Source: Sulfolobus sp. E5-1-F (GTDB lineage: Archaea; Thermoproteota; Thermoprotei_A; Sulfolobales; Sulfolobaceae). Taken from it: 64,000 nt of DNA. The position numbers and the translations under genes were made by a program. The notes below the pieces were generated by a model. It made no database searches and was not told the origin of the DNA. It saw only the letters and a list, made by a program, of their open reading frames with translations. Positions 1 through 8,124 of the stretch are shown here, piece after piece; position 1 is the first letter of the stretch; every line of letters starts with the position of its first letter. The DNA lies in contig NZ_CP045687.1 in assembly GCF_009601705.1 (NCBI RefSeq), positions 2,392,001 through 2,456,000 on the forward strand, written 5' to 3'.

Positions 1-197
1 GTGATCCCAGCGTTGCATAAATTAATTACTAGATCAGTGAAGAGCCTACCGGCTTCTATGTGATTTCTTGTAAATCCATGAAACATAATTAATAAAGGAC
101 TTTCTTTTATAGAGGATGGCCTATTCAGTATATAGAAAATCCATTCATTATTAGGAAGGTCAATAGTGCCAGAAATAGACTTACACATCTTCTCCAT
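1..197 (-). CDS. Alpha/beta hydrolase (esterase/peptidase-like), N-terminal part, cut by the window edge
   Basis: Reading the minus strand from an ATG at 197 gives 65 open codons that run off the left edge. They include an HGFT motif (the oxyanion-hole signature of alpha/beta hydrolases) about 40 residues in. The same motif and flanking residues occur in the complete hydrolase at 2970-3713, and a 20-nt stretch (positions 70-89 and 3604-3623) is identical in the two genes, so they are paralogues. A GGTGA ribosome-binding sequence abuts the ATG. A second ATG three codons later, preceded by GGAG, is an alternative start. The catalytic Ser, Asp and His would lie outside the window, so activity cannot be judged. 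The substrate is unknown. Confidence 0.7.
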   Translation of the reverse strand, partial: MEKMCKSISGTIDLPNNEWIFYILNRPSSIKESPLLIMFHGFTRNHIEAGRLFTDLVINLCNAGI

Positions 198-770
198 TCA
201 CCTAATACTCCTCTCTCCAATGCAGTATAAAAATTATCAAATATTATGCTTTATTGGTAACTTCGATATTATACAAAAGTTTTATAATTAGTCATCTTGG
301 TATTATCTGCCGAATAAGAGGAAGGGATTGTAATAAGTGGAAAGGAAACGTTCTCACTTAGTTGTAAGTAGGGAGTTAAGGTTAGAAGTAAGCCATTATC
401 AACAGTATCAAACAAACCGTGTAGTTTACATTTTAATGGAGAAAAGGCCATTACTAATGACGCATCATCAGATTAAGGCTTATATTCCAAATAGGCTGAT
501 TCTGATATAAAAGGATGTGAGGACATTCTATATAGGTTTAGTAGTTTCCTGAAAATGACGTATAGTAGAAAACGTTTCATTTTTTCCAATAGAAGATTAG
601 TTTGATCATTCCATTTTAAGTGCCTGCAAGTTACAAGTAGTCTACGAAATATCTCTTACAAGGTTTTTTACTACCAAACTAATCTAGAATCTAAAACTTA
701 AATTATAATCTAACAAGTAACTAGTAAAAATTAAATATGTTAAAATTGTATATGGTTGTTTGAGGATATA
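198..770. other. Gene-poor interval before the binding-protein gene
   Basis: No convincing gene is visible. One 60-codon minus-strand frame (269-451) has no family resemblance, no clear ribosome-binding site and no TATA box, so it is not called. The interval holds an 11-bp inverted repeat (594-685, listed separately) and the promoter of the downstream gene. The sequence just upstream of 771 carries a TGAGG Shine-Dalgarno element. Confidence 0.5.
594..685. repeat. 11-bp inverted repeat with 70-bp interior (possible miniature element)
   Basis: AGATTAGTTTG at 594-604 is matched by its exact reverse complement CAAACTAATCT at 675-685. The 92-bp unit codes for nothing recognisable. It could be a small non-autonomous element or chance in AT-rich DNA. 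No flanking duplication was established. Confidence 0.35.
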
Positions 771-2918
771 ATGGTATCCTTAAGAAAATTAATATCAATA
801 ATAGTTGCTATTTTAATAATAATAAGTTTAGGAATAACATTTAACGTTATAACTTCACAACCAACATCAGTACAACCAGAAGGGAGTTTAGTTGTAGTCG
901 CAAATACTATTGGAACTTGGCAAGATAACTTTAACCCATGGAACTCTCCCACTGCACAATACTCAGGTTTATGGTTCATTTATGAACCCTTAGCCTTGAT
1001 AGATTACGGTACTTCGCAAATTATTCCATGGTTGGCTACTAATTGGACGTGGACTACTGGTTATGTTAACACTTCAAGCGGAAAAGTGCAAACACTAGCA
1101 TTAATATTGTACTTGAGGCATGACGTTTACTTCACAGATGGTACGCCATTCAACGCAACTGCTGTATGGTATACGTTCGCCCTAGAACAAGCATACCCAC
1201 AACTAGGCTACACTGCAAATGAAATAGCAAATATGACGATAATAAACCCATACGAACTAGAAATAATATTTAATCAAAGGGCAACTCCGGTTATACTATA
1301 TACAATCCTAGGGCATTTCATTGTTGATCCAGTGCAGTGGGGTAAGTACTTCCCGGTTGAGCAATTACCAAATGGAACTTACGTAGGTTTAAATAAGACT
1401 GGAAATCCGTATACGTGGCAAGTTACAGATCCTATAGGTACTGGACCATATATGCTATATAGTTACAGTCCACAGCAAGTAGTACTAGTAGCTAACCCAC
1501 ACTACTGGATGCCAGGAGAACCAAGAATAAAATACTTACTATTCCCAGCATATGCAAGTGGTACCCAGGCTACAACTGATCTTGCACTGGGTAAGATACA
1601 GTGGGCTGGCATATCTATTCAAGATATTCAATCTGTTTTTGTGGCCAAGAATCCACAGTTCTACCACTACTTTTTCCAACACGTTACCTCCCCAGGAGTA
1701 TTGTATCTCAATGATATGCGATGGCCTCTATCTGATCCAATTTTGAGGCAAGCCATTAGCCTCGCAATTAACAGAACTGCTATAACTTATCTAGTGTACT
1801 ATAACTATACTACACCAGCTATAGATTTGCCAGTTTCGGTAGGTCAGTTAGGATTTTTTAACTCAACTGTAATACAACTTGCTCAACAGCTAGCTCCTCC
1901 ACAAGGTAATGTAACTGCAGCTCTTCAACTACTTGAATCACATGGTTATAAACTAGTTAATGGACAACTAATAGCACCGAATGGAACTCCAGTTCCCACA
2001 ATGACCATTGAAGCACCTGCAGGATCAACAACATGGGATGCTGAAGTAGCACTCTACGCTCAGCAATTGAAACAGATAGGGATAAACGTTCAAGTGGTAA
2101 CTCCTCCATTTTCCACTGCGGTAAATGATTTAGAAACTGGGAATTTCTGGATGGAGAGGATATATCTACTATCAACTGGTCCTACACCGATAATGTTCTT
2201 CCAGGCCTTTCTTTACAATCCAGTAAATACGCCAGGTAATATAACTCCGATAGGCAATAGGACAACATATAATGTGGGAAGATTAAACCTATCTTTACGT
2301 CTATCTCCCAACTCTCCACCGATAATTAATCTTTATCAATATGCAATGGGTAATATAACTAATGTGACTGAGTACAAGAAACTTTTAAACGAGATCGGAA
2401 TGTTCTGGTTGAAATATATGCCAGCAATTGTACTAATAAATGGATGGGTTAACTACGAATATATTAATAGTTCAATCTCCGGTTGGGTAACTCCTCAACA
2501 CAACTATTGGATTGGAGCGCCATGGTATAATCCACCTCTACCCGTTATCTTAGCTTTACATTTGACTAATCAGTCTGTTCCAGAGCCTTGGTGGTATTAC
2601 GAAAGTCAATTTAATATTACGGTTCCCTCAAGCTGGTATACCTCTAATGATCCATTCGTATATCAAACTACAACTACAACTAGTACTACTACAAGCACGT
2701 CTACTACTACAAGTACTACTACGTCTACTACAACTAGTACTGTAACTACTACGAGTGTTTCAACTACTACTAGTGTTTCCACATCTGTGAGTACTACTAC
2801 AGCTACTGTAACTACTACTGTTAGTTCGTCATCCAATACTGCATTGTACGCTATAATAGCTGTTGTTATAATAGTTATAGTAATAGTCGCAGTTATACTA
2901 GGCCTAAGAAGAAGATGA
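771..2918 (+). CDS. ABC transporter solute-binding protein, family 5 (peptide/oligosaccharide type), membrane anchored
   Basis: This is a 715-residue extracytoplasmic binding protein of the DppA/OppA family (SBP_bac_5). In Sulfolobales such proteins bind oligosaccharides or peptides outside the membrane and pass them to an ABC permease. An N-terminal hydrophobic helix (about residues 5-25) is followed by typical family-5 blocks (a segment like FNPWNSP, then LRHDVYFTDGTPFNATAVWYT in the early third). A Ser/Thr-only linker (about residues 632-690, probably glycosylated) leads to a C-terminal transmembrane anchor ending in RRR. The ATG at 771 is preferred over a TTG at 756 because TGAGG lies 6-10 nt upstream. 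No permease or ATPase genes adjoin it, so it is either an orphan or serves a transporter encoded outside the window. The substrate is unknown. Confidence 0.88.
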   Translation: MVSLRKLISIIVAILIIISLGITFNVITSQPTSVQPEGSLVVVANTIGTWQDNFNPWNSPTAQYSGLWFIYEPLALIDYGTSQIIPWLATNWTWTTGYVNTSSGKVQTLALILYLRHDVYFTDGTPFNATAVWYTFALEQAYPQLGYTANEIANMTIINPYELEIIFNQRATPVILYTILGHFIVDPVQWGKYFPVEQLPNGTYVGLNKTGNPYTWQVTDPIGTGPYMLYSYSPQQVVLVANPHYWMPGEPRIKYLLFPAYASGTQATTDLALGKIQWAGISIQDIQSVFVAKNPQFYHYFFQHVTSPGVLYLNDMRWPLSDPILRQAISLAINRTAITYLVYYNYTTPAIDLPVSVGQLGFFNSTVIQLAQQLAPPQGNVTAALQLLESHGYKLVNGQLIAPNGTPVPTMTIEAPAGSTTWDAEVALYAQQLKQIGINVQVVTPPFSTAVNDLETGNFWMERIYLLSTGPTPIMFFQAFLYNPVNTPGNITPIGNRTTYNVGRLNLSLRLSPNSPPIINLYQYAMGNITNVTEYKKLLNEIGMFWLKYMPAIVLINGWVNYEYINSSISGWVTPQHNYWIGAPWYNPPLPVILALHLTNQSVPEPWWYYESQFNITVPSSWYTSNDPFVYQTTTTTSTTTSTSTTTSTTTSTTTSTVTTTSVSTTTSVSTSVSTTTATVTTTVSSSSNTALYAIIAVVIIVIVIVAVILGLRRR

Positions 2919-2929
2919 AATAAGAAAAA

Positions 2930-2954
2930 TAATAGTTTTTTTTAATAACTATTA
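2930..2954 (+). terminator. Hairpin plus T-run after the binding-protein gene
   Basis: The 8-bp arms TAATAGTT (2930-2937) and AACTATTA (2947-2954) can pair, and the loop is T-rich (eight consecutive T from 2936). It lies 12 nt after the stop codon and just before the convergent hydrolase gene, a position suited to a shared terminator. Archaeal termination mainly needs the T-run. Confidence 0.5.
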
Positions 2955-2969
2955 CTGCTTATTAAAAAA

Positions 2970-3713
2970 CTAGAAATTAATAGCTGGTAAAAAGCTGTTC
3001 ACTTCTTCAATTACTTTATTCTTCACTTCATCCGGCTCAAAGAAATGATCTCCTTTTTCTATTAATACAAGTTTCTTTTTCTCTGCTTTTATTTTTTCAA
3101 AGAACGTAATAGACTGCGTGTATGGTACTACACTGTCATCTTTACAATGAATTATCAAGGTTGGAGAGAAAATTTTCTCAGCCAAATTCATTACGTTTGC
3201 CCTTGCCACGCTCAAATATCCTTCTTCTTTAAGCTTTAAATTTCCATATCTCCCAACAAGGTAATAATTCTCAACCTTTCTAGGTGGATTTCTAAAGACT
3301 TCTATAAAGTTTATAGCTGGAGCTAAAAGTACTAATGCGTTTATATCGCTGAATTTGGCAGCAGAGTAAATCGCAACATGCCCTCCCATGCTTACCCCAA
3401 CAAGCCCAATTCGTTTAGGATTGTACTCCCTCTTAACTAGGTTGATCACGTTTTCAGCATCTTCGTAAGCGTATTCAATTCTAAAATTTTCAAAAGGAAA
3501 TTTACTTTTATCGTGACCTCTAAATTCCACTCTAATTACGTTTATACTTTTTTCACATAATGTATATGCTAGTTCATTATACGGTGGCTGAAATCTACTC
3601 CCCGTAAATCCATGAAACATAATGAAAAATTTATCCTTTTTACCATTTTCAGGCACATTGAAAGTTAGGTTTAAGCCATTCACTTCACTATCATATTGTT
3701 TACAGCTTATCAT
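2970..3713 (-). CDS. Alpha/beta hydrolase (serine esterase/peptidase-like)
   Basis: This 247-residue cytoplasmic alpha/beta hydrolase resembles the S33/BAAT-type 'dienelactone hydrolase or feruloyl esterase-like' group. Visible features are the oxyanion-hole motif HGFTG (residues 34-38), the nucleophile elbow GVSMGG with Ser108, an acid in HCKDDS (Asp192 or Asp193) and the catalytic His223 in KGDHFFEP. The triad is therefore complete and the length is normal. It starts at an ATG at 3713. It lies convergent to the binding-protein gene and about 50 bp upstream (in its reading direction) of nothing else on the same strand except the dehydratase gene behind it. It is a paralogue of the partial gene at the left edge. 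The natural substrate, perhaps acylated sugars given the neighbourhood, is inference. Confidence 0.82.
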   Translation of the reverse strand: MISCKQYDSEVNGLNLTFNVPENGKKDKFFIMFHGFTGSRFQPPYNELAYTLCEKSINVIRVEFRGHDKSKFPFENFRIEYAYEDAENVINLVKREYNPKRIGLVGVSMGGHVAIYSAAKFSDINALVLLAPAINFIEVFRNPPRKVENYYLVGRYGNLKLKEEGYLSVARANVMNLAEKIFSPTLIIHCKDDSVVPYTQSITFFEKIKAEKKKLVLIEKGDHFFEPDEVKNKVIEEVNSFLPAINF

Positions 3714-3761
3714 TGAATTGATAATGTTTAACTTCGCTATAAAACGTTGTTGAGTAACTAG

Positions 3762-4964
3762 TTAGACGTGGCATTTACAACCTCTAAACTTCAATTTAGG
3801 TATTGTTACTATATCCTTTTGCCCTTGGTAAGGATAGTCCCCAGTATCTCGATAGAAATCCTCATATTTTTCTACTTTATTCTCATCAATTTCAACTCCT
3901 AATCCAGGCTCGTTTGGTACCTGTATTCTTCCGCCCTCTATATTAAATGGTCTCTTTATTATGTCATCCTCTAAATATATGTAATGTGTGTCTATTGCAT
4001 ATCCAAGATTTTGAGCTACCGCTGCTGAATGAAGCATTGCAGCTAACGCTATCCCAGTTTCGCTTGGGCTATGCATTCCTAATTCTAAACCTAAACTCCA
4101 TAGCGTGGCTGAGAGCTCAAGATAGCCGTAAATCCCATACCACCAGTGTGGATCTCCTAATACTACATCTACTGCACCTCTAAGGAATACGTTAGGTATA
4201 TCTTCGAATCTAGTTGCTACCGTATTAGTGGCTACAGCGTATCCAGTAGCTTGTTTAAACGTCCTTAATCCCTCCATTGTCCAAACGGGATCCTCAAAAT
4301 ACTCAATTTTTATCCCTTCTAGGCTTTTAGCTACGTTTATTGCTTGAGATAGATTCCAACCACCATTAGGGTCTATTCTAAATCTGGCGTGGGGAAATCT
4401 CTCAGCTAATACCTTAACTACATCTATCTCATGCTCTGGTTTAAACACCCCAGCCTTTAGTTTTATTGAAGTAAATCCATATTTTCTAACTACTAATTCG
4501 GCACTTCTTACTAGATCATCCACTGTTTCCGTATCTTCTGTTGGAAAAACATAAGCTGAGATTTCTATACTGTCTTTTAGTTGCCCTCCTAGGAGGTTTG
4601 ATATGGATACTCCTAAAGCCTTACCTTTTATATCAAGTAGTGCAGTCTCTATAGGGAACCATATTTGTGGTAATAGCTGATTATAATATGTAGCAGTTAT
4701 TGGAGAAGCGACTTTCCACTTCAGTCTTCTTATGTTAAACGCATCTTCATTGATTATTTGATCTTTCAGCTTTTCAATAAGTGGAGCCAATGAGAATCCA
4801 CCGCCTCCCGTTTCTCCATATCCCGTAATTCCCTCATCCGTGATTATTTCAACTAAGGTAAATACGTTTCTTCCAGGATGTCCACCGGCAACTCTTAATA
4901 GCTTTCCCTTTATTGGGATAGCGATACTCCTAACCTTAATATCCTTGATTTTGATTTTAGTCAC
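3762..4964 (-). CDS. Enolase-superfamily sugar-acid dehydratase, glucarate dehydratase-like
   Basis: This 400-residue protein has the mandelate racemase/muconate lactonising enzyme fold and probably removes water from a sugar acid to give a 2-keto-3-deoxy acid. It shows the KxK catalytic pair (Lys168 and Lys170 in SIKLKAG), metal ligands Asp198 in DPNGGW and Glu224 in FEDP, Asn247 in TNTVATRF, and the His/Asp dyad of the glucarate dehydratase group (Asp271 in GDPHWW and His298 in GMHSPSETG). The start is the GTG at 4964, with AAGGA about 7 nt upstream. It is divergent from the ruined rhamnosidase gene across 293 bp that carries a palindrome. The exact substrate cannot be read from sequence. 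Glucarate, or the acid of a deoxy-sugar released by the former GH78, are possibilities. Confidence 0.82.
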   Translation of the reverse strand: MTKIKIKDIKVRSIAIPIKGKLLRVAGGHPGRNVFTLVEIITDEGITGYGETGGGGFSLAPLIEKLKDQIINEDAFNIRRLKWKVASPITATYYNQLLPQIWFPIETALLDIKGKALGVSISNLLGGQLKDSIEISAYVFPTEDTETVDDLVRSAELVVRKYGFTSIKLKAGVFKPEHEIDVVKVLAERFPHARFRIDPNGGWNLSQAINVAKSLEGIKIEYFEDPVWTMEGLRTFKQATGYAVATNTVATRFEDIPNVFLRGAVDVVLGDPHWWYGIYGYLELSATLWSLGLELGMHSPSETGIALAAMLHSAAVAQNLGYAIDTHYIYLEDDIIKRPFNIEGGRIQVPNEPGLGVEIDENKVEKYEDFYRDTGDYPYQGQKDIVTIPKLKFRGCKCHV

Positions 4965-5107
4965 CTCTGATTTCCTTCTTTTTCGCTAGAGTATTAAAAA
5001 CATATCCTATAACTAGTTCTTCATTATCGTGGAAAAATGCTTTTCACATGCTGAGACATAAGGAGATTTATAAAAACGAGACGTTAACCTATTAGATTTC
5101 AACTAAT

Positions 5108-5124
5108 GTTAAGACATGTTTAAC
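5108..5124. promoter_or_regulatory. Palindromic element with ACATGT core between divergent sugar genes (possible ara-box-like operator)
   Basis: The arms GTTAA (5108-5112) and TTAAC (5120-5124) flank GACATGT. The ACATGTTTAA portion resembles the AACATGTTAAA 'ara box' described upstream of arabinose-induced Sulfolobus promoters. It sits between the dehydratase gene (minus) and the GH78 remnant (plus). The resemblance is partial and the role is inferred. Confidence 0.35.
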
Positions 5125-5257
5125 TTTTAATAACAAATATAGAAAATAAACTTTTTCCAATGAATATCTATCGCATTTAAATCGTCAGATAATAAGCTTT
5201 CAATTCGCAAGAGTTAGGAATAATCCTTAATAATTTGATGCAATAATCACCTATTGG

Positions 5258-5490
5258 ATGCCAGAAGTAATAGATCTGAGAGTAGAATTTACGGTAAATC
5301 CTATTGGACTAGATGAACAAAAGCCTAGATTCTCCTGGGTATTAATACCGGCAAAAAGAGGTAACTTACAAAAGGCTTATAGAATTATAGTAGGGAATTT
5401 AAATAGTATTTCTAAAGATATTGGTGATGTTTGGGATTCCGGAATTGTTCAATCTGATAACAATATCATAAAATATCAAGGTCCTCCAGT
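5258..5490 (+). pseudogene. GH78 alpha-L-rhamnosidase, N-terminal remnant
   Basis: About 78 codons from an ATG at 5258 match the start of GH78 alpha-L-rhamnosidases: the opening block ending in KPRFSWVL and the later block ending in KYQGPPV are typical of the N-terminal domain. The frame then enters the end of the IS200/IS605 element at about 5491 and becomes meaningless, although it stays open to 5668. The matching C-terminus lies on the other side of the element (7201-7623). About 650-700 residues, including the catalytic (alpha/alpha)6 barrel, are missing, so this is not a simple insertion. The gene must be inactive. It would have removed terminal L-rhamnose from glycans. Confidence 0.75.
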
Positions 5491-5650
5491 GAACTACTCC
5501 GCCCTTGCGGACGGAGCATCCCCACCTCACGATGAGGATTTCCTGCTTCTTCCGGGAAACTTGCTATACACTCCCTCTGAGAAGGGAATGTATAGTAGAG
5601 GTTTCCCGTCCACAGGCACTAAGGGCAGTCCCGACCCCGCACAAAGAATA
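5491..5650 (-). ncRNA. Probable omega (right-end) RNA region of tnpB
   Basis: In characterised IS200/IS605 elements, the 3' end of tnpB plus the right end gives a guide RNA (omegaRNA/reRNA) bound by TnpB, with the guide taken from DNA just outside the right end. Here the equivalent is the minus-strand segment from the last tnpB codons to the hairpin at 5497-5516. The guide would read into the GH78 remnant below 5490. This assignment is by position and family knowledge. Transcript ends cannot be seen. Confidence 0.4.
5497..5516 (-). repeat. Right-end subterminal hairpin of the IS200/IS605 element
   Basis: CTCCG (5497-5501) pairs with CGGAG (5512-5516), followed by one C-A mismatch and a CC/GG pair closing a 4-nt loop TTGC. 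An imperfect hairpin with an internal mismatch near the end is the usual substrate of Y1 transposases. Confidence 0.6.
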
Positions 5651-6732
5651 TTTAGAGAAGCATTATAATCACGATCTGCCACCCAACCACACTTAGGGCA
5701 AACAAATGTTCTGTCAGCAAGAGTAAGGTCGTTTCTCACATAACCACATCTCGCACACATCCTTGACGTGTTCCTTGGGTCTACCTTCACCACCCTCCTA
5801 CCAGCTCTTTCAGCCTTGTAGGAGAGGTGATGAAGGAAGAGGGAGAAGTTTGAGTGAAGAATATGCTTCCTAAGGGTCTTGCTTTTTGGTCTCTCTACCA
5901 TTTGTTTAGTTTCCAGATCTTCAACGTAAATCTCGTCATATTGTTCCACTAGCCATGTGGTTATCTTGTGTATGTAATCGTTCATAAAGTTCTTGGCGTG
6001 TTCGTGAAGTTTTGCGAGCTTAACCCTAGTCTTTTCATAGTTTTTAGAACCTTTCTTTTTCCTAGATAATATTCGTTGGACGAGGCGTATTTTCTTCTCG
6101 ATCTTGTCGAACACTTTTGGATTTTCTATAACAATACCATCTGATGTTGTAACTAGTTTCTCAACACCAACGTCAACACCTACTCTCCTACCGTTACTTG
6201 GTAATGGTTTCTTTTCAACCTCAATCTGGAATATGGCATACCAGCCAGTAACATTTTTCACTATAAGCACTCCCTTCACTCTCCCTTCTAAAGGTCTGTG
6301 AAAGAGCACCTTTACGGAACCTATCTTTGAGAGAATTAGCTTATCTCCCTCAACCTTGAAGCCAGATTGGTTGTAGTTTATGAACTTGAGGATCTTCTTA
6401 TATCTGAGCTTACCGACTTTCTTTCCTTTCTTCTTGAGTTCGTGAAGTGCTCTAATATTATACCATAATACATTGTTTACCATTTGGAGAGCCTTTGAGT
6501 ACACTAGATCCTTTCCCTCAACTTTCAAGTCCTTGATCATTGCTTGGGTGTCACTTGGGGTTATCTTCTTTCCCTCTCTTCTCGCTTTCGTAATAACGTC
6601 TAATAGCGCGTTGTAAACTTTTGCTTCAACTTGCATTACCTTGAGGAGTTTTTCCTCTACTTCTTTAGACGGGTAAATCTTGTACTTGAAGGATAGTTGT
6701 ACTACATCACTCTTTTCCTTGGCTCTCCACAT
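5527..6732 (-). CDS. tnpB: TnpB, RNA-guided nuclease of an IS200/IS605 element
   Basis: This 401-residue TnpB (OrfB) is the ancestor-type of Cas12 nucleases. It uses an omegaRNA guide to cut DNA next to a short target-adjacent motif and helps the element persist. The RuvC acidic triad is visible: Asp in GVDVGVEKL (about residue 190), Glu in YVEDLETKQ (about 272) and Asp in DRDYNAS (about 358). So is the four-cysteine zinc finger, CARCG and CPKCG, in between. The N-terminal OrfB helix-turn-helix region (LSFKYKIYPSKE) is present. The length is normal for full TnpB, so it is probably active. It starts at an ATG inside the end of tnpA, which implies coupled translation. It is mobile-element DNA and unrelated to the flanking sugar genes. 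Confidence 0.93.
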   Translation of the reverse strand: MWRAKEKSDVVQLSFKYKIYPSKEVEEKLLKVMQVEAKVYNALLDVITKARREGKKITPSDTQAMIKDLKVEGKDLVYSKALQMVNNVLWYNIRALHELKKKGKKVGKLRYKKILKFINYNQSGFKVEGDKLILSKIGSVKVLFHRPLEGRVKGVLIVKNVTGWYAIFQIEVEKKPLPSNGRRVGVDVGVEKLVTTSDGIVIENPKVFDKIEKKIRLVQRILSRKKKGSKNYEKTRVKLAKLHEHAKNFMNDYIHKITTWLVEQYDEIYVEDLETKQMVERPKSKTLRKHILHSNFSLFLHHLSYKAERAGRRVVKVDPRNTSRMCARCGYVRNDLTLADRTFVCPKCGWVADRDYNASLNILCAGSGLPLVPVDGKPLLYIPFSEGVYSKFPGRSRKSSS

Positions 6733-7108
6733 AGTTCTTCAGAACCTCTAACGTAACTTGTCCGCTAGTTGCTAAAAAGTAGGATGGGGACCATAGATGC
6801 CCTTTCCATAACTTCTCCTTAACTTGTGGAAATTTTCTCTGTATCTCCCTTGAGGTTATTGTCTTTATAGCGTTTATGTACCTTGGTATGTTAAGGGTTG
6901 GTTTAGCCTTGAATAACATGTGGAAGTGATCCTTGTCAACGCTAATGTCTATAACTTTGAATGTTTTGCTTATTTCAAGAATTGTTTCTTTCAAGAAATT
7001 TATGATCTCCTCATTGTCGAACACTTTCCTGCGGTACTTCACTACTTGGACATAGTGGTAGTAAAGCACGTAAACTGAATGTGCACTTCTGTCCAATCTG
7101 TACCGCAT
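6707..7108 (-). CDS. tnpA: TnpA, Y1 HUH transposase of an IS200/IS605 element
   Basis: This 133-residue single-strand DNA transposase carries out peel-and-paste excision and insertion at the hairpin ends. The HUH metal motif is present as DHFHML (His-Phe-His) and the nucleophilic tyrosine as KNYVESQ near the C-terminus, about residue 127. The length is standard for IS200/IS605 TnpA. It begins with an ATG at 7108, and its end overlaps tnpB by 26 nt. Both the catalytic residues and the flanking hairpins look intact, so the element may still be mobile. Confidence 0.93.
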   Translation of the reverse strand: MRYRLDRSAHSVYVLYYHYVQVVKYRRKVFDNEEIINFLKETILEISKTFKVIDISVDKDHFHMLFKAKPTLNIPRYINAIKTITSREIQRKFPQVKEKLWKGHLWSPSYFLATSGQVTLEVLKNYVESQGKE

Positions 7109-7167
7109 AGTTACATGTATTTTTCAAAAACTATAAAAATCTTTCTATAAGGTGGCTATCCATCCGG

Positions 7168-7187
7168 AAGGGGACTTTCGCCCCCTT
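7168..7187 (-). repeat. Left-end subterminal hairpin of the IS200/IS605 element
   Basis: AAGGGG (7168-7173) can pair with CCCCTT (7182-7187) across an 8-nt loop. A competing pairing exists between CCCCCTTAAC (7181-7190) and the GTTAAAGAGGGGG run from 7201. The GC-rich hairpin lies between tnpA and the resumption of GH78 coding sequence, as expected for the left end. Confidence 0.5.
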
Positions 7188-7200
7188 AACCCCCCATAAA

Positions 7201-7623
7201 GTTAAAGAGGGGGCTACAACACTTTGGGAGAGGTGGGAGAAGCTTACTGGAAGGGACATGAATTCTCATAATCATCACATGTTCGGTAGTGTTGATCATT
7301 GGATTTATAAGTACGTTGCAGGATTAGAAGTCTTGGAACCGGGATTTAAGAAAGTTTTGATAAAGCCAAGGTTATTTAAGAGGCTTAGCAATGCTTCGGC
7401 ATCTGTGAGAAGCATTAGGGGATTAGTTTCTGTAGAGTGGGAGTTTAGGAATAATGTGTTTAAACTCAAAGCTACAGTCCCCTCCTTCGCTGAGATTCAC
7501 TTACCTAAAATTAGTGAGAAATCTCCGGGAATTCTCTCAATTAAGGAGGAGTCTAATTGGGTAATCGTTGAGGTTAGCGGTGGTAACTATAATTTTGAAA
7601 TAAGGAGTGATAAAAGTAGTTAA
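7201..7623 (+). pseudogene. GH78 alpha-L-rhamnosidase, C-terminal remnant
   Basis: In frame from 7201, codons read V-K-E-G-A-T-T-L-W-E-R-W-E, the conserved block that ends the catalytic barrel of GH78. This is followed by HNHHMFGSVDHWIYKYVAGL and a C-terminal beta-sandwich ending at 7623. About 140 residues remain. An internal ATG at 7258 could be a start only if the remnant were expressed, but no promoter is visible because the IS end lies directly upstream. Together with 5258-5490 it marks one former gene of roughly 850-900 codons. Confidence 0.75.
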
Positions 7624-7708
7624 TCCTTTTCATCAAAAATATATAAACTTATTAATTACTTAAAACAGCCGACCTAACATTTTTGAATTTTAGATATTTT
7701 TACTTATC

Positions 7709-7819
7709 TCAACTAGATTTAAGGTAATCATTGGGACTGAGTTCTCCAAACGTTTCAGTAATTTTCACTCTTCTCTCTAGCAATAAAGCGTCATCCAGAT
7801 TTGCATCCACTAAGAAATC
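7709..7819 (-). pseudogene. Possible decayed coding fragment, family unknown
   Basis: A 36-codon minus-strand stretch between stops has protein-like composition: charged and hydrophobic residues alternate, for example DALLLERRVKITETFGEL. It has no start codon with a ribosome site. It may be the tail of a lost gene. Chance cannot be excluded and I do not recognise the family. Confidence 0.25.
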
Positions 7820-7959
7820 TTAAGGCTAAACTTTCAAAATGTTATTATAATTAATATATATAATAAATATACAATACAACATTATCTTCCGTTTATCGTA
7901 GAAAAGGAAAATGTGAATAACAGTTGATATACCTTATAGTTTGTCGTCGTTTTCGTTAA

Positions 7960-8124
7960 AGTCTTTCTATATTGTGGAGTAATCTAGACCTGTTAGGATT
8001 ATCTTCATTTATATTCTCGTTGGCGACAGCGCTAGGAGATGTAAAAGAAGAACATTTACTCGTACTAATGATACCTTTTTGGTTGTATTTGCTCTCTAAC
8101 GTATTTCCTCTAGAGTATCTTTGA
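7960..8124 (+). pseudogene. Possible decayed membrane-protein fragment
   Basis: A 54-codon open stretch is bounded by stops and lacks a start. It reads like one or two transmembrane helices with a charged link (pieces such as GLSSFIFSLATALGD and LLVLMIPFWLYLLSNV). It could be a leftover of a transporter permease or MFS protein. No family can be named. Confidence 0.3.

Larger units (their letters stand above)
5491..7200 (-). mobile_element. IS200/IS605-family insertion sequence (tnpA + tnpB) inside the GH78 gene
   Basis: The element holds a Y1 transposase (tnpA) and tnpB in the same direction, overlapping by 26 nt. It has subterminal hairpins instead of terminal inverted repeats: one just past tnpB (5497-5516) and one upstream of tnpA (7168-7187). 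No target duplication is expected in this family. The ends were placed where GH78-like coding sequence resumes: GPPV on the left, and VKEGATTLWE-type sequence on the right, in frame from 7201. Both ends are uncertain by about 10 bp. On the minus strand the left-end flank reads CTCTTTAAC, which would fit a TTTAA(C)-like target/TAM. The element is roughly 1.7 kb and appears intact. Confidence 0.85.

Noticed and set aside
269-451. 60-codon minus-strand frame near the left edge
   Set aside because: No family resemblance, no ribosome site or TATA box. Kept as unexplained intergenic DNA.
2660-2835. Dense ACT/AGT trinucleotide repeats resembling a tandem-repeat locus
   Set aside because: They encode the Ser/Thr-rich linker of the binding protein in frame, which explains the pattern.
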